Positions 1-7,841 of a DNA stretch of 37,012 bases are shown here, one piece after another. Where the stretch lies: positions 1-37,012 of the forward strand of contig NZ_JANYGG010000025.1 in assembly GCF_025362505.1 (NCBI RefSeq), written 5' to 3'. A program made the position numbers and the translations under genes. The notes beneath the pieces are model-generated. The model worked only from the letters and a program-made list of their open reading frames with translations. It ran no database searches and was not told the DNA's origin. Numbering within the stretch: position 1 is the first letter of the stretch; each line of letters opens with the position of its first letter. The DNA is from Sphingomonas sp. Its GTDB lineage: Bacteria; Pseudomonadota; Alphaproteobacteria; Sphingomonadales; Sphingomonadaceae.

Positions 1-760
1 CATTTTCGGCCAGGTGATCGGCCACGCCCGATTTGCGCGTGTGCAGTTCACCGCCGCCCAGTTCCTCGGCGGTGATTTCCTCGCCGGTCGCGGCCTTCAC
101 CAGCGGCGGGCCGGCGAGGAAGATGGTGCCCTGATCGCGGACGATGATGCTTTCGTCGGACATCGCGGGGACATACGCCCCGCCGGCAGTGCAGCTGCCC
201 ATCACGCAGGCGATCTGGGGAATTCCTTTCGCGCTCATATTGGCCTGGTTGAAGAAGATGCGGCCGAAGTGATCGCGGTCGGGGAATACCTCGGCCTGGT
301 GCGGCAGGTTGGCGCCGCCGCTGTCGACCAGATAGACGCACGGCAGGCGGTTGGCCTCGGCGATCTCCTGCGCGCGGAGGTGCTTCTTGACCGTCAGCGG
401 GTAGTAAGTCCCGCCCTTCACCGTCGCGTCGTTGCAGACGATCATCACCTGCCGACCCGAGACGCGCCCGATCCCGGCGATAATCCCCGCACCGGGGACT
501 TCGCCGTCGTACAGGTCGTTCGCGGCGAGCTGCCCGATCTCGAGGAACGGCGAGCCGGGATCGAGGAGGCGTTCGACGCGCTCTCTTGGGAGGAGTTTGC
601 CACGCGAGGTGTGGCGCTCGCGCGATTTCTCGGTGCCGCCGAGCGCCGCCGTGGCGACATCGGCGCGCAATTTCTCCGCCAGCCCGCGATTATGCGCGGC
701 GCGGGCCTTGGCCTCGTCGCCGTCGAGATCGATCTTGCTGTCGAGTTTGGCGGCGCTCAT
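1..760 (-). CDS. liuB: Methylcrotonyl-CoA carboxylase, carboxyltransferase (beta) subunit, 5' part
   Basis: The gene starts at the ATG at 760 and runs off the left edge, so 253 codons are visible with no stop. The product is the biotin-dependent carboxyltransferase subunit that turns 3-methylcrotonyl-CoA into 3-methylglutaconyl-CoA in cytoplasmic leucine breakdown, working with a biotin-carrying alpha subunit not present here. The N-terminus ([12 protein letters not shown]) is typical, followed by [20 protein letters not shown] and then the acyl-CoA-binding core with [30 protein letters not shown] and [17 protein letters not shown], which separate this family from propionyl-CoA carboxylase. 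Isovaleryl-CoA dehydrogenase lies upstream on the same strand, but an M13 peptidase gene on the other strand and a chimeric fossil intervene, so this gene probably has its own promoter. No strong ribosome-binding site is visible before the ATG. Confidence 0.93.
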   Translation of the reverse strand, partial: MSAAKLDSKIDLDGDEAKARAAHNRGLAEKLRADVATAALGGTEKSRERHTSRGKLLPRERVERLLDPGSPFLEIGQLAANDLYDGEVPGAGIIAGIGRVSGRQVMIVCNDATVKGGTYYPLTVKKHLRAQEIAEANRLPCVYLVDSGGANLPHQAEVFPDRDHFGRIFFNQANMSAKGIPQIACVMGSCTAGGAYVPAMSDESIIVRDQGTIFLAGPPLVKAATGEEITAEELGGGELHTRKSGVADHLAEN

Positions 761-836
761 GCGCGCTGGCCTAGCCGCTGCACGCGCTGCTTGCCAAGTA
801 CTGCTGTTGTGGAAGCTCTGCGCGCGCTTTCAAATA

Positions 837-842
837 ATTATA
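837..842 (-). promoter_or_regulatory. Possible -10 element upstream of the carboxyltransferase gene
   Basis: On the minus strand this is a perfect TATAAT in a short AT-rich patch (about 828-845), 77 bases before the ATG at 760. No good -35 lies at 17 bases; TTGTCC (871-866) is about 23 bases away. It is a candidate only. It would let the carboxyltransferase gene be transcribed separately from isovaleryl-CoA dehydrogenase. Confidence 0.3.
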
Positions 843-934
843 AAGTGCGTCGCGTTCCGCCAGCAGGACAATCGCGCGCACCTGCCGTCTACCCCTGAGC
901 ACCGGACCTAGCACAGCACTCCGCGGGATTGGAG

Positions 935-1177
935 TCAGGCCCCGATGATCGCCCGCCCGATCAGCATGCGGCGGATTTCGTTGGTGCCGGCGCCGATATC
1001 GCGGGGGAGGAGATTGCCGCGCGCGGTGTGACGCTCGCGCGCCTTGTCGGTGCCGCCCAGCAATGCCCGCGCGACGTCAGCGCGCAGGCGATCGACCAAC
1101 GAACGATTGTGCGTGGCGCGGGCCTTGGCCCCGTCGCTGCTGAGATCGAGCCTGGAGTCGAGACGCGGTGCGCTCAT
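935..1177 (-). pseudogene. Chimeric fossil: carboxyltransferase head fused to isovaleryl-CoA dehydrogenase tail
   Basis: This is an open frame of 80 codons. Residues 1 to about 60 (MSAPRLDSRLDL to RGNLLPRD) match the first 60 residues of the carboxyltransferase at 760-1 at about two residues in three. The last 20 residues ([20 protein letters not shown]) match the C-terminus of the dehydrogenase at 3385-4548 at 18 of 20 positions, including an identical 33-base block (969-1001 versus 3419-3451). The join falls near 1001-1005. It therefore looks like what is left after a deletion from early in a second carboxyltransferase gene to near the end of a second dehydrogenase gene. It has no catalytic domain and no clear ribosome-binding site. 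It is most likely a pseudogene, but the frame is intact, so a short peptide cannot be excluded. Confidence 0.8.
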
Positions 1178-1304
1178 CGTCGGCATCATCCCGTTGGTCG
1201 AAACATTCGTTGCAGCGCGACCAACCGTTCCGCTTTCCCATTGAAAGCGGCGCCCGACCCGCGCCATAGCGAAGCCAAGGCAAGATAATCGAGAGGAATG
1301 TCCG

Positions 1305-3383
1305 ATGAAGCGCTCCATCCTGCTGCTGTGCGTGTCGACCCTGGCCCTGGCCGCGTGCAACAACAGCATCGGCAACGATGCCGCAACCCAACAGGTCAAG
1401 CCGGGCAGCGTTTCCGGCCTCGACCTTTCCAGCCTCGACAAGAGCGTCAAGCCGGGGGACGATTTCTTCGGCTACGCCAACGGTAATTGGGTCAAGCGCA
1501 CCGTCATTCCGGCCGACCGCTCATCGGTCGGCGGCTTCTACATCGCCGACCAGCAGCGCGAGAAGAATACGCTCGAGATGATGGACGCGCTGCTCAAAGC
1601 GAGCGCGGCGGCGGATAGCGACGACGGCCGAATCGTCAATTATTACAAGGCGTATCTCGACACCGCCGCGATCGACAAGGCGGGGATCGCGCCGGCCAAG
1701 GCCGATCTCGACGCGATCACCGCGATCGCCGACAAGCGCGGCCTGGCGAGCGCGATCGGCGGCACGCTGCGCGCCGACGTCGATCCGTTCAACTCGACCA
1801 ACTACAAGACCGACCATCTGTTCGGGCTATTTGTCACGCAGGGATTGAAGACCCCGGGCGAAACGCTGCCCTACCTTCTCCAGGGCGGGCTCGGCATGCC
1901 CGAGCGCGAATATTATCTGTCGGGCGACGCCAAGATGGCGGGGCTGCGCACCAAATATCTCACCTATGTCGAAACGGTGATGAAGGCCGCCGGCGATCCC
2001 GACCCGGCCGCCGCCGCCGCCCGAGTCATCGCGCTCGAAACCAAGATCGCCCGGGCGCATGAGAGCCGCGCCGACAGCGAGGATTTTACCAAGGCCGCCG
2101 AGGTGTGGAGTCGCGCCGACCTTGACGCCAAGGCACCCGGTATCGACTGGGGTGCGATGCTCGGCGCCGCCCAACTGGGTTCCGCGCAGAAGTTCGAAGC
2201 CTATCACGCCGCCGCGATACCCAAGCTCGCCGCGCTCGTCGGTTCCGAGCCGCTCGACGCGTGGAAGGAGTGGCTTGTCTTCCACACCCTCAATGAACGC
2301 GCCTCGGTCCTCCCCGCCACGATCCGTGACGCCAGCTTCGCCTTCAACGGCACCGCGATCAACGGCATTCCGCAGCAACGCCCCCGCGACAAGCTGGCGA
2401 TGAACGCCACCAGCAACGCGCTCCAGGACGCGGTCGGAAAGGCCTATGTCGCCAAATATTTCTCCGCCGCCGCCAAGGCCGAGATCCAGAGGATGGCCGA
2501 GGGCATCAAGGCCGCGTTCGCCAAACGGGTCGAGGCGTTGGCGTGGATGGCCCCGGCAACCAAGGCCGAGGCAATCAAGAAGGTCCGCTCGATCGTCGTC
2601 GGGGTCGGCTACCCCGACCATTGGCGCGACGACACCGGGCTCGCGATCAGCCCGACCGACGCTTACGCCAATGCCAAGACGGCGAGCCTCGCCAACACCA
2701 GGGTCCAGATCGCCAAGATCGGCAAACCGATGGAGCGCGGCGAATGGTGGATGCCGGCGCAACTCGTCAACGCGGTCAATTTGCCGGTGCAGAACGCGCT
2801 CAACTTCCCAGCGGCGATCCTGGTCAAGCCGTTCTTCGACCCCAATGCCGACGCGGCCTTCAACTATGGCGCGATCGGCGCGGTGATCGGCCACGAGATC
2901 AGCCACAGCTTCGACAATAATGGCGCGCTGTTCGATTCGACCGGCGTCATGCGCAACTGGTGGAGCCCGGCCGATTTCACCCACTTCACGCAGTCGGGCA
3001 AAGCGCTCGCCGACCAGTATGACCAGTACAGCCCCTACCCCGGCGTCCACGTCAACGGCCCGCTGACGCTAAGCGAGAACATCGCCGATGTCGCCGGCCT
3101 GTCGGCGGCGCTCGATGCCTACAAGGTCTCGCTCGCCGGCAAGCCGGCGCCGGTCATGGACGGTTTCACCGGCGACCAGCGCTTTTTCATCGCTTATGCT
3201 CAGGCGTGGGCAGACAAGACACGCGAGGAATCGGTCCGCAGCCACATTGCTACAGACGGCCACGCGCCTGACCAGTATCGCGCGCTGACCGTGCGCAACC
3301 TCGACGCGTGGTACGATGCGTTCGGGGTCAAGCCGGGCGACAAGCTGTACCTTGCGCCGAACAAGCGGGTCCACGTTTGGTGA
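1305..3383 (+). CDS. M13-family (neprilysin/PepO-like) zinc metallopeptidase, lipoprotein
   Basis: This 692-residue enzyme of the M13 family hydrolyses peptides and is expected in the periplasm or anchored to a membrane. The N-terminus MKRSILLLCVSTLALAAC is a lipoprotein signal with the lipobox LAAC. The zinc site is complete: HEISH near residues 530-534 within GHEISHSFDNNG, and the third ligand E near 591 in ENIADVAGL. The substrate-binding NAVN (in QLVNAVNLP) lies before it and the protein ends in RVHVW, like the usual C-terminal W of the family. The start is supported by GAGAGGA about 10 bases upstream. The gene sits on the opposite strand between isovaleryl-CoA dehydrogenase and the fossil at 935-1177. 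It ends one base before the dehydrogenase stop codon. A link to leucine metabolism is not evident. Confidence 0.93.
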   Translation: MKRSILLLCVSTLALAACNNSIGNDAATQQVKPGSVSGLDLSSLDKSVKPGDDFFGYANGNWVKRTVIPADRSSVGGFYIADQQREKNTLEMMDALLKASAAADSDDGRIVNYYKAYLDTAAIDKAGIAPAKADLDAITAIADKRGLASAIGGTLRADVDPFNSTNYKTDHLFGLFVTQGLKTPGETLPYLLQGGLGMPEREYYLSGDAKMAGLRTKYLTYVETVMKAAGDPDPAAAAARVIALETKIARAHESRADSEDFTKAAEVWSRADLDAKAPGIDWGAMLGAAQLGSAQKFEAYHAAAIPKLAALVGSEPLDAWKEWLVFHTLNERASVLPATIRDASFAFNGTAINGIPQQRPRDKLAMNATSNALQDAVGKAYVAKYFSAAAKAEIQRMAEGIKAAFAKRVEALAWMAPATKAEAIKKVRSIVVGVGYPDHWRDDTGLAISPTDAYANAKTASLANTRVQIAKIGKPMERGEWWMPAQLVNAVNLPVQNALNFPAAILVKPFFDPNADAAFNYGAIGAVIGHEISHSFDNNGALFDSTGVMRNWWSPADFTHFTQSGKALADQYDQYSPYPGVHVNGPLTLSENIADVAGLSAALDAYKVSLAGKPAPVMDGFTGDQRFFIAYAQAWADKTREESVRSHIATDGHAPDQYRALTVRNLDAWYDAFGVKPGDKLYLAPNKRVHVW

Positions 3384-3384
3384 G

Positions 3385-4548
3385 TTAAGCCCCGATCAGC
3401 TCGCGGCCAATGAGCATTCGGCGGATTTCGTTGGTGCCGGCGCCGATATCGAGCAGCTTGGCGTCGCGCAGGAAGCGTTCGACCGGCCAGTCCTTGGTAT
3501 AGCCGGCGCCGCCGAGCGCCTGGACCGCCTCGCCCGCCACCTTGAACGCGCTTTCGCTGGCGAGGAGGATCGCTCCCGCCGCGTCGAACCGGGTGGTTTT
3601 GCCCGCGTCGCAATTCTTCGCGACCGTGTAGACATAGGCGCGGGCGGAATTGAGCGCGACATACATGTCGGCGATCTTGGCCTGCATCAGCTGGAAGCCG
3701 CCGATCGCGCTGCCGAACTGCTTGCGCTCGCGGACATAGGGCAGGACGACATCGAGGCATGCCTGCATGATGCCGAGCTGGATGCCCGCGAGCACGGTGC
3801 GTTCATAGTCGAGCCCGCTCATCAGCACGCCGACTCCGCCATTCTCGGGACCCATGACCTGCTCGGCGGGGACGAAGCAGTCGTCGAACACCAGTTCGCT
3901 AGTTGGCGAGCCGCGCATCCCCATCTTGTCGATCTTCTGGCCGATCGAGAAGCCGGCCATGCCCTTTTCGATCAGGAAAGTGGTGATGGCGCGGCTGGGC
4001 TTGTCGTCCGGGCCGCCGGTCTTGGCATAGACCACCAGCACATCGGCGTAAGCGCCGTTTGTGATCCAGAACTTGGTGCCATTGAGGCGATAGCCGTGGC
4101 CCGATTTCTCGGCCTTCAGCTTCATCGAGACCACGTCGGAGCCCGCCCCCGCCTCGCTCATCGCCAGTGCGCCGACATGCTCGCCCGAGATCAGCTTAGG
4201 GAGGTATTTCCGCTTCTGTTCGTCATTGGCCCAGCGACGCACCTGGTTGATGCACAGGTTCGAGTGGGCGCCGTAGGAGAGGCCGACCGAGGCCGAGGCG
4301 CGCGCGATCTCCTCTTGCGCGACGACATGCTCGAGGTAGCCGAGGCCGAGGCCGCCCCACTCCTCCTCCACGGTGATGCCGTGCAAGCCCAGCTCGCCCA
4401 TCTGCGGCCACAGCTCGATCGGGAAGCGGTCGGCGGCGTCGATCTCGGCGGCGAGCGGCATGATCCGGTCGGTGGCGAAGCGCCGGGTCGTGTCGCGGAT
4501 CGTGTCGGCCATCTCGCCAAGCCCGAAGTCGAGCTCCATGTCGGACAT
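3385..4548 (-). CDS. ivd: Isovaleryl-CoA dehydrogenase
   Basis: This 387-residue FAD flavoprotein oxidises isovaleryl-CoA to 3-methylcrotonyl-CoA in leucine degradation, passing electrons to ETF. It has the acyl-CoA dehydrogenase motifs [19 protein letters not shown] (about 129-147), [17 protein letters not shown] (161-177), the C-terminal arginine region [31 protein letters not shown] and [16 protein letters not shown] glutamate in GLDYER (about residue 249) is where isovaleryl-type enzymes place their catalytic base, which separates them from short- and medium-chain dehydrogenases. I chose the ATG at 4548 (MSDMELDFG) because AGGAGA lies about 6 bases upstream; the frame stays open to 4587. 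The gene is divergent from the thiolase at 4653 and convergent with the peptidase. Confidence 0.95.
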   Translation of the reverse strand: MSDMELDFGLGEMADTIRDTTRRFATDRIMPLAAEIDAADRFPIELWPQMGELGLHGITVEEEWGGLGLGYLEHVVAQEEIARASASVGLSYGAHSNLCINQVRRWANDEQKRKYLPKLISGEHVGALAMSEAGAGSDVVSMKLKAEKSGHGYRLNGTKFWITNGAYADVLVVYAKTGGPDDKPSRAITTFLIEKGMAGFSIGQKIDKMGMRGSPTSELVFDDCFVPAEQVMGPENGGVGVLMSGLDYERTVLAGIQLGIMQACLDVVLPYVRERKQFGSAIGGFQLMQAKIADMYVALNSARAYVYTVAKNCDAGKTTRFDAAGAILLASESAFKVAGEAVQALGGAGYTKDWPVERFLRDAKLLDIGAGTNEIRRMLIGRELIGA

Positions 4549-4652
4549 TCGTCTCTCCTGTTCGCGATCCGCGCTAGCAGAGCGCAAAGCGTTTGAACAA
4601 GGCCGGTGCGCGGCTTATGTGCAGTGCAACAATCCTCCCCGGAGATTTCATC
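4549..4652. promoter_or_regulatory. Divergent promoter region, isovaleryl-CoA dehydrogenase / thiolase
   Basis: These 104 bases separate two divergent start codons, so both promoters should lie here. The ribosome-binding sites are visible at each end: AGGAGA for the dehydrogenase and CCCCGGAG for the thiolase. I could not pick out a convincing sigma-70 hexamer pair or a clear operator. Confidence 0.45.
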
Positions 4653-5837
4653 ATGGCCACCGACCCCATCGTCATCCTGTCGACCGCGCGCACCCCGATG
4701 GGATCGATGCAGGGCAGCCTGTCCGATGCCTCGGCGACCGACCTTGGCGCCACGGCAGTCCGCGCGGCGGTCGAGCGGTCCGGGGTCGACGCCGCCAAGA
4801 TCGACCGCATCTACATGGGCTGCGTGCTCCCCGCCGGGCTCGGCCAGGCGCCGGCGCGGCAGGCGGCGATCAAGGCCGGGTTGCCCAAGTCGGTCCAGGC
4901 GACAACGGTCAACAAGGTCTGCGGATCGGGCATGCAGACCGTGATCATGGGCGCCGAGGCGCTGATGACCGGGAACGCCGACCTGATCGTCGCGGGCGGC
5001 ATGGAATCGATGACCAACGCGCCGTACCTGCTCAAGAAGCACCGCGGCGGCGCGCGGATCGGCCACGACACCGCCTATGACCATATGTTCCTCGACGGGC
5101 TCGAGGATGCCTATGAGGAAGGCCGCTCGATGGGCAGCTTCGCGCAGTGCACCGCCGACGAATATCAGCTTACCCGCCAGGACATGGACGAGTTCACCCT
5201 GACCTCGCTGACCCGCGCCAAGGCCGCGATCGACAGCGGCGCGTTCAAGGCCGAGATCGCCCCGGTGACGCTGAAGGGCCGCAAGGGCGACACCATCGTC
5301 GACACCGACGAAGCGCCGAGCCGCGCGATGCCCGACAAGATCCCGACGCTAAAGCCTGCCTTCGCCAAGGACGGCACGATCACCGCCGCGACCTCGTCGT
5401 CGATCTCCGACGGCGCGGCGGCGGTGGTGCTGTCGCGCCAGTCGACCGCGACCGAGCAGGGGCTGACCGCGATCGCCCGCATCGTCGCCACCGCCGCCCA
5501 CGCCCGCGAGCCGAGCGAGTTCACTATCGCCCCGGTCGGCGCCATCGAGAAATTGCTGAAGAAGGCCGGCTGGAGCGTCGGCGACGTCGACCTGTGGGAA
5601 GTCAACGAGGCGTTCGCCTGCGTCGCGATGTTCGCGATGAAGGACCTCGGCATCCCGCACGACAGGATCAACGTCCACGGCGGCGCGACCGCATTGGGCC
5701 ACCCGATCGGGGCGAGCGGGACGCGGATCCTCGTCACGCTGGTCAACGCGCTCAAGCACAAAGGTTTGACGCGCGGCGTCGCGAGCCTGTGCATCGGCGG
5801 CGGCGAAGCGACGGCGGTCGCAATCGAGCTGGTCTAA
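4653..5837 (+). CDS. Acetyl-CoA acetyltransferase (thiolase family)
   Basis: This 394-residue biosynthetic/degradative thiolase interconverts acetoacetyl-CoA and two acetyl-CoA. It would finish leucine catabolism after HMG-CoA lyase and isobutyryl or ketone-body routes. The catalytic residues are present: nucleophilic Cys90 in NKVCGSGMQ, His350 in GHPIGASGTR and Cys380 in CIGGGEA, plus ESMTNAPYLL and NEAFA. Length and order of motifs are normal. The ATG at 4653 (MATDPIVILSTART) is preceded by GGAG at a good distance; the frame is open from 4593 but the longer start would overlap the divergent promoter. It is divergent from isovaleryl-CoA dehydrogenase, which fits a shared pathway. The exact substrate range cannot be told from sequence. 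Confidence 0.94.
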   Translation: MATDPIVILSTARTPMGSMQGSLSDASATDLGATAVRAAVERSGVDAAKIDRIYMGCVLPAGLGQAPARQAAIKAGLPKSVQATTVNKVCGSGMQTVIMGAEALMTGNADLIVAGGMESMTNAPYLLKKHRGGARIGHDTAYDHMFLDGLEDAYEEGRSMGSFAQCTADEYQLTRQDMDEFTLTSLTRAKAAIDSGAFKAEIAPVTLKGRKGDTIVDTDEAPSRAMPDKIPTLKPAFAKDGTITAATSSSISDGAAAVVLSRQSTATEQGLTAIARIVATAAHAREPSEFTIAPVGAIEKLLKKAGWSVGDVDLWEVNEAFACVAMFAMKDLGIPHDRINVHGGATALGHPIGASGTRILVTLVNALKHKGLTRGVASLCIGGGEATAVAIELV

Positions 5838-5864
5838 GCGCCAGCAATATAATCAGAAGAGACA

Positions 5865-5892
5865 GGCTAACGGAGGGTCACCTCCGTCAGCC
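5865..5892 (-). terminator. Hairpin, probable terminator
   Basis: The arms GGCT-A-ACGGAGG (5865-5876) and CCTCCGT-C-AGCC (5881-5892) form an 11-bp stem with one A/C mismatch and a 4-base loop. On the minus strand it is followed by the T-rich TGTCTCTTCTGATT. On the plus strand, 28 bases after the thiolase stop, no T-run follows. It could serve the thiolase as a weak terminator, but it looks built for a minus-strand gene ending at 5899, now reduced to a remnant. Confidence 0.5.
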
Positions 5893-5898
5893 AGCGGA

Positions 5899-6033
5899 TC
5901 AGAAGTTCACGCGCGCTTCGACGCCGGGACGTCGATCAGCCGCTCGTTCTGGCGCCGCGCGGGTCGGCGACGAGAGCCCGATCGGTTGCGGTGGAAGTGC
6001 TTCGCGCTCCCGCCGAAAACCGTAACTGAGGCT
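5899..6033 (-). pseudogene. Possible C-terminal remnant of an outer-membrane receptor
   Basis: This short minus-strand frame of 44 codons lies between an in-frame TAG (6034-6036) and a TGA at 5899-5901. It ends in GVEARVNF and is followed directly by the hairpin at 5865-5892. An arginine-rich stretch ending with a terminal aromatic residue is how TonB-dependent receptors and other beta-barrels end. The rest of the frame is not recognisable, so this is a guess from the last few residues plus the terminator. The remaining bases up to 6086 are an AT-richer spacer in which I see nothing else. Confidence 0.25.
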
Positions 6034-6086
6034 CTAAGCTTATGACTATACTATGATTTACGTTTGGATTGATTCAGCTCAAACGA

Positions 6087-6728
6087 TCATCGTCCAAGCG
6101 AGTTGAGATAGTCGAGCATCGCGGCGGTTTCGACCACCTCGGCATATTTGGCCTGAAGGTCGAACAGATTTCCCTCGTGCACCGCCGAGTCGCGATCGGC
6201 CGCAGCGTCGCGAATGACGAACGGGGCGAAGCCTTCGCACAGCGCGTCAAGCGCGGTGGCGCGGACGCAGCCCGATGTGGTCAGCCCGGCGACGAGCACC
6301 GTGTCGACGCCGAGCCCGCGCAGCTGGTCGGCGAGGCCGGTTCCAAAGAAGGCGCTGGGATATTGCTTGGTGATCACGAGATCGCCGTCGTGCGGGCGCA
6401 GGCCGTCGGTAAAGTCGCCAAGCGGGTTGCCGCGATCGAAGGCGGCGAGCGCGGGCAGCTTGCGATAGAAATTGCCCCCGTCGCGGGCGGGGTCGCCGGC
6501 GACATATTCGACCCGGGTGAAGACGACGGGCGCGCCCGCGAAACGCGCCGCCTCGGCAAGGCTTGCGGCCTTGGCGCGGGCCGCCTCGGGGCGGGTGTAG
6601 AGACCGCACGCCGGGTCGAAATAGGCGCGGGCGAAATCGACGAGGACGAGCGCCGGCCGCCGACCGGGCTCGAGCCGACCATTGAACCCGGCGCGGGCAT
6701 AATCCTGATGAAGATCGGTGTTGGTCAT
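6087..6728 (-). CDS. Isochorismatase-fold hydrolase, N-carbamoylsarcosine-amidase-like
   Basis: This 213-residue cysteine hydrolase of the isochorismatase superfamily has the Asp-Lys-Cys triad: Asp31 in VLVDFARAYFDP, Lys121 in ITKQYPSAFFGTGL and Cys154 in LTTSGCVRATALDAL. The KQYPSAFFGT and AYFDP elements resemble N-carbamoylsarcosine amidohydrolase, which yields sarcosine, CO2 and ammonia in creatinine breakdown, more than nicotinamidase or true isochorismatase. Location is probably cytoplasmic. The ATG at 6728 gives MTNTDLHQ; the frame extends to 6788 but the extra 20 residues look non-homologous. A fragment of hydantoinase A, an enzyme of the preceding step in such pathways, lies next door on the other strand. 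The exact substrate remains inferred. Confidence 0.75.
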   Translation of the reverse strand: MTNTDLHQDYARAGFNGRLEPGRRPALVLVDFARAYFDPACGLYTRPEAARAKAASLAEAARFAGAPVVFTRVEYVAGDPARDGGNFYRKLPALAAFDRGNPLGDFTDGLRPHDGDLVITKQYPSAFFGTGLADQLRGLGVDTVLVAGLTTSGCVRATALDALCEGFAPFVIRDAAADRDSAVHEGNLFDLQAKYAEVVETAAMLDYLNSLGR

Positions 6729-6794
6729 TGGGGCACAGTTTTTCCGGTTCGTTGCCGCAATACAAGGGGTGTTCTCGTTTGCATACAAATCGGA

Positions 6795-7036
6795 TGGCGC
6801 CGGTTACCGCAGATGGCCGATGGCGACGCGCTTGCCGCCGTCCTGCTCGAAGCGCCGGGAGTAAGCTTTATCGGGCTGTGCCTCAACGAGCGCGGGGTCG
6901 AGCGCGCGGTGGCGTCGTCGCAAGGTTCGCGCGGGCGCAGCGGCATCGACTGCGAGACTGCGCTTGGCGACGCACTGGCCGCGAACAAATGGCTGGCCGG
7001 GATTATGAACAAGGCCCTGCCGAGCCGGGTCGGGCG
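6795..7036 (+). pseudogene. HMG-CoA lyase remnant, internally deleted
   Basis: In one plus-strand frame the residues LPQMADGDALAAVLLEAPGV and then FIGLCLNERGVERAVA resemble the region of HMG-CoA lyase where the family reads VPQMAD and then an LxPNxxGxxxA motif. After a few unrelated residues the frame continues with SGIDCETALGDALAANKWLA and GIMNKALPSRVGR, which looks like the C-terminal helix of the same family. The catalytic barrel between them is missing. HMG-CoA lyase cleaves HMG-CoA to acetoacetate and acetyl-CoA at the end of leucine degradation, so the remnant fits the neighbourhood. The identification rests on remembered family patterns. Confidence 0.6.
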
Positions 7037-7138
7037 AATTGTTGCTGCTGCGTTCGGTCGGCGGGCTGATATCGGCCGAAAAGAGCCGTACCGCGCCGGT
7101 CAATCTGCTGATGTCGGGGCCGGCCGGCGGGGTCGCCG
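7037..7138 (+). pseudogene. Hydantoinase A / N-methylhydantoinase remnant
   Basis: About 34 codons in a different frame from the preceding fragment read LLLRSVGGLISAEKSRTAPV and then NLLMSGPAGGVAG. The pair of motifs (S)xGGLxSxExAxxxPV and LxSGPAGGVxGA is the hallmark of the HyuA/oxoprolinase family. The rest of the roughly 690-residue protein is absent. It joins the HMG-CoA lyase piece near 7036 and the CoA-transferase piece near 7138 without any spacer. Confidence 0.65.
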
Positions 7139-7224
7139 GGCAGGACAATGAAGCGATCTACGGCAGCCTGCTCGGGCTGGGTTGTGAGCAGTTCGCCGAA
7201 CTGGCCGCGCGAAACGTGATCTAG
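7139..7224 (+). pseudogene. CaiB/BaiF CoA-transferase C-terminal remnant
   Basis: In frame with the hydantoinase piece, the residues GQDNEAIYGSLLGL, CEQFAELAARNVI and a TAG stop match the end of class III CoA-transferases, which typically close with GxHNxExYxxLLGLSxxEIAxLxxxGVI. Only this tail remains. Its TAG (7222-7224) lies within the same CTAG as the TAG of eda on the other strand (7221-7223). Confidence 0.6.
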
Positions 7225-7841
7225 CGTGCCTTCCGTCCAACCGCCGCAGCCGCGGTGGCCTTCTTGCCGATCGCCGCCAAATCCTCGTCGTCGGGGCCGG
7301 CGATCCACGTGCCGCCGACGCAGGTGACCGCTTCCATCGCGAGCCAGTCGGCGGCGTTTTCGATGCGGACGCCGCCGGTCGGGCAAAAGCGCAGCTCGGG
7401 GAACGGGCCGGACAATGCCTTGAGCGCGGGTCGGCCACCGGCCGCCTCGGCGGGGAAGAATTTGAAGCGCGAGAGGCCGAGGTCGAGCCCGCGCATGAGG
7501 TCGCTCGCGGTGGCGATGCCGGGGAGGAAGGGCACCCCGCTGGCGATCGCGGCCTCGGCGAGCGATTCGGTCAGGCCGGGCGAGACGATGAACTTCGCCC
7601 CCGCTGCGAGCGCCTCGTCGAGCTGACGCGGGTTGCGCACCGTGCCCGCGCCAACGATCGCGCCGGTCACTCCGGCCATGGTGTGCAGCGCGTCGAGCGC
7701 CCACGGCGTGCGCAGCGTCACCTCGATCACCGGCAACCCGGCGGCAACGAGGGTTTCGGCCAGCGCCGCCGGATCGAGCCGGTCGCCGAGGACTAGCACG
7801 GGGATTACCGGGGCGGCGTTCATGAGATCGTCGATGGTCAT
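7221..7841 (-). CDS. eda: KDPG aldolase (2-keto-3-deoxy-6-phosphogluconate aldolase)
   Basis: This 206-residue class I aldolase splits KDPG into pyruvate and glyceraldehyde 3-phosphate, the last step of the Entner-Doudoroff pathway. The Schiff-base lysine is Lys127 in SRFKFFPAEAAGG and the catalytic glutamate is Glu40 in VIEVTLRTPWALDAL. GAGTV and CPTGGV form the phosphate-binding parts. The ATG (7841-7839) overlaps the glk TGA as ATGA, so translation is probably coupled. It is the last gene of the long minus-strand operon. Its stop sits in a CTAG palindrome shared with the stop of a plus-strand fossil. Confidence 0.96.
   Translation of the reverse strand: MTIDDLMNAAPVIPVLVLGDRLDPAALAETLVAAGLPVIEVTLRTPWALDALHTMAGVTGAIVGAGTVRNPRQLDEALAAGAKFIVSPGLTESLAEAAIASGVPFLPGIATASDLMRGLDLGLSRFKFFPAEAAGGRPALKALSGPFPELRFCPTGGVRIENAADWLAMEAVTCVGGTWIAGPDDEDLAAIGKKATAAAAVGRKAR

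Noticed and set aside
777-887. A 36-codon GTG-start frame just upstream of the carboxyltransferase gene
   Set aside because: It overlaps the candidate -10 element and lacks a ribosome-binding site and any leucine-codon run, so a leader-peptide role is not supported.
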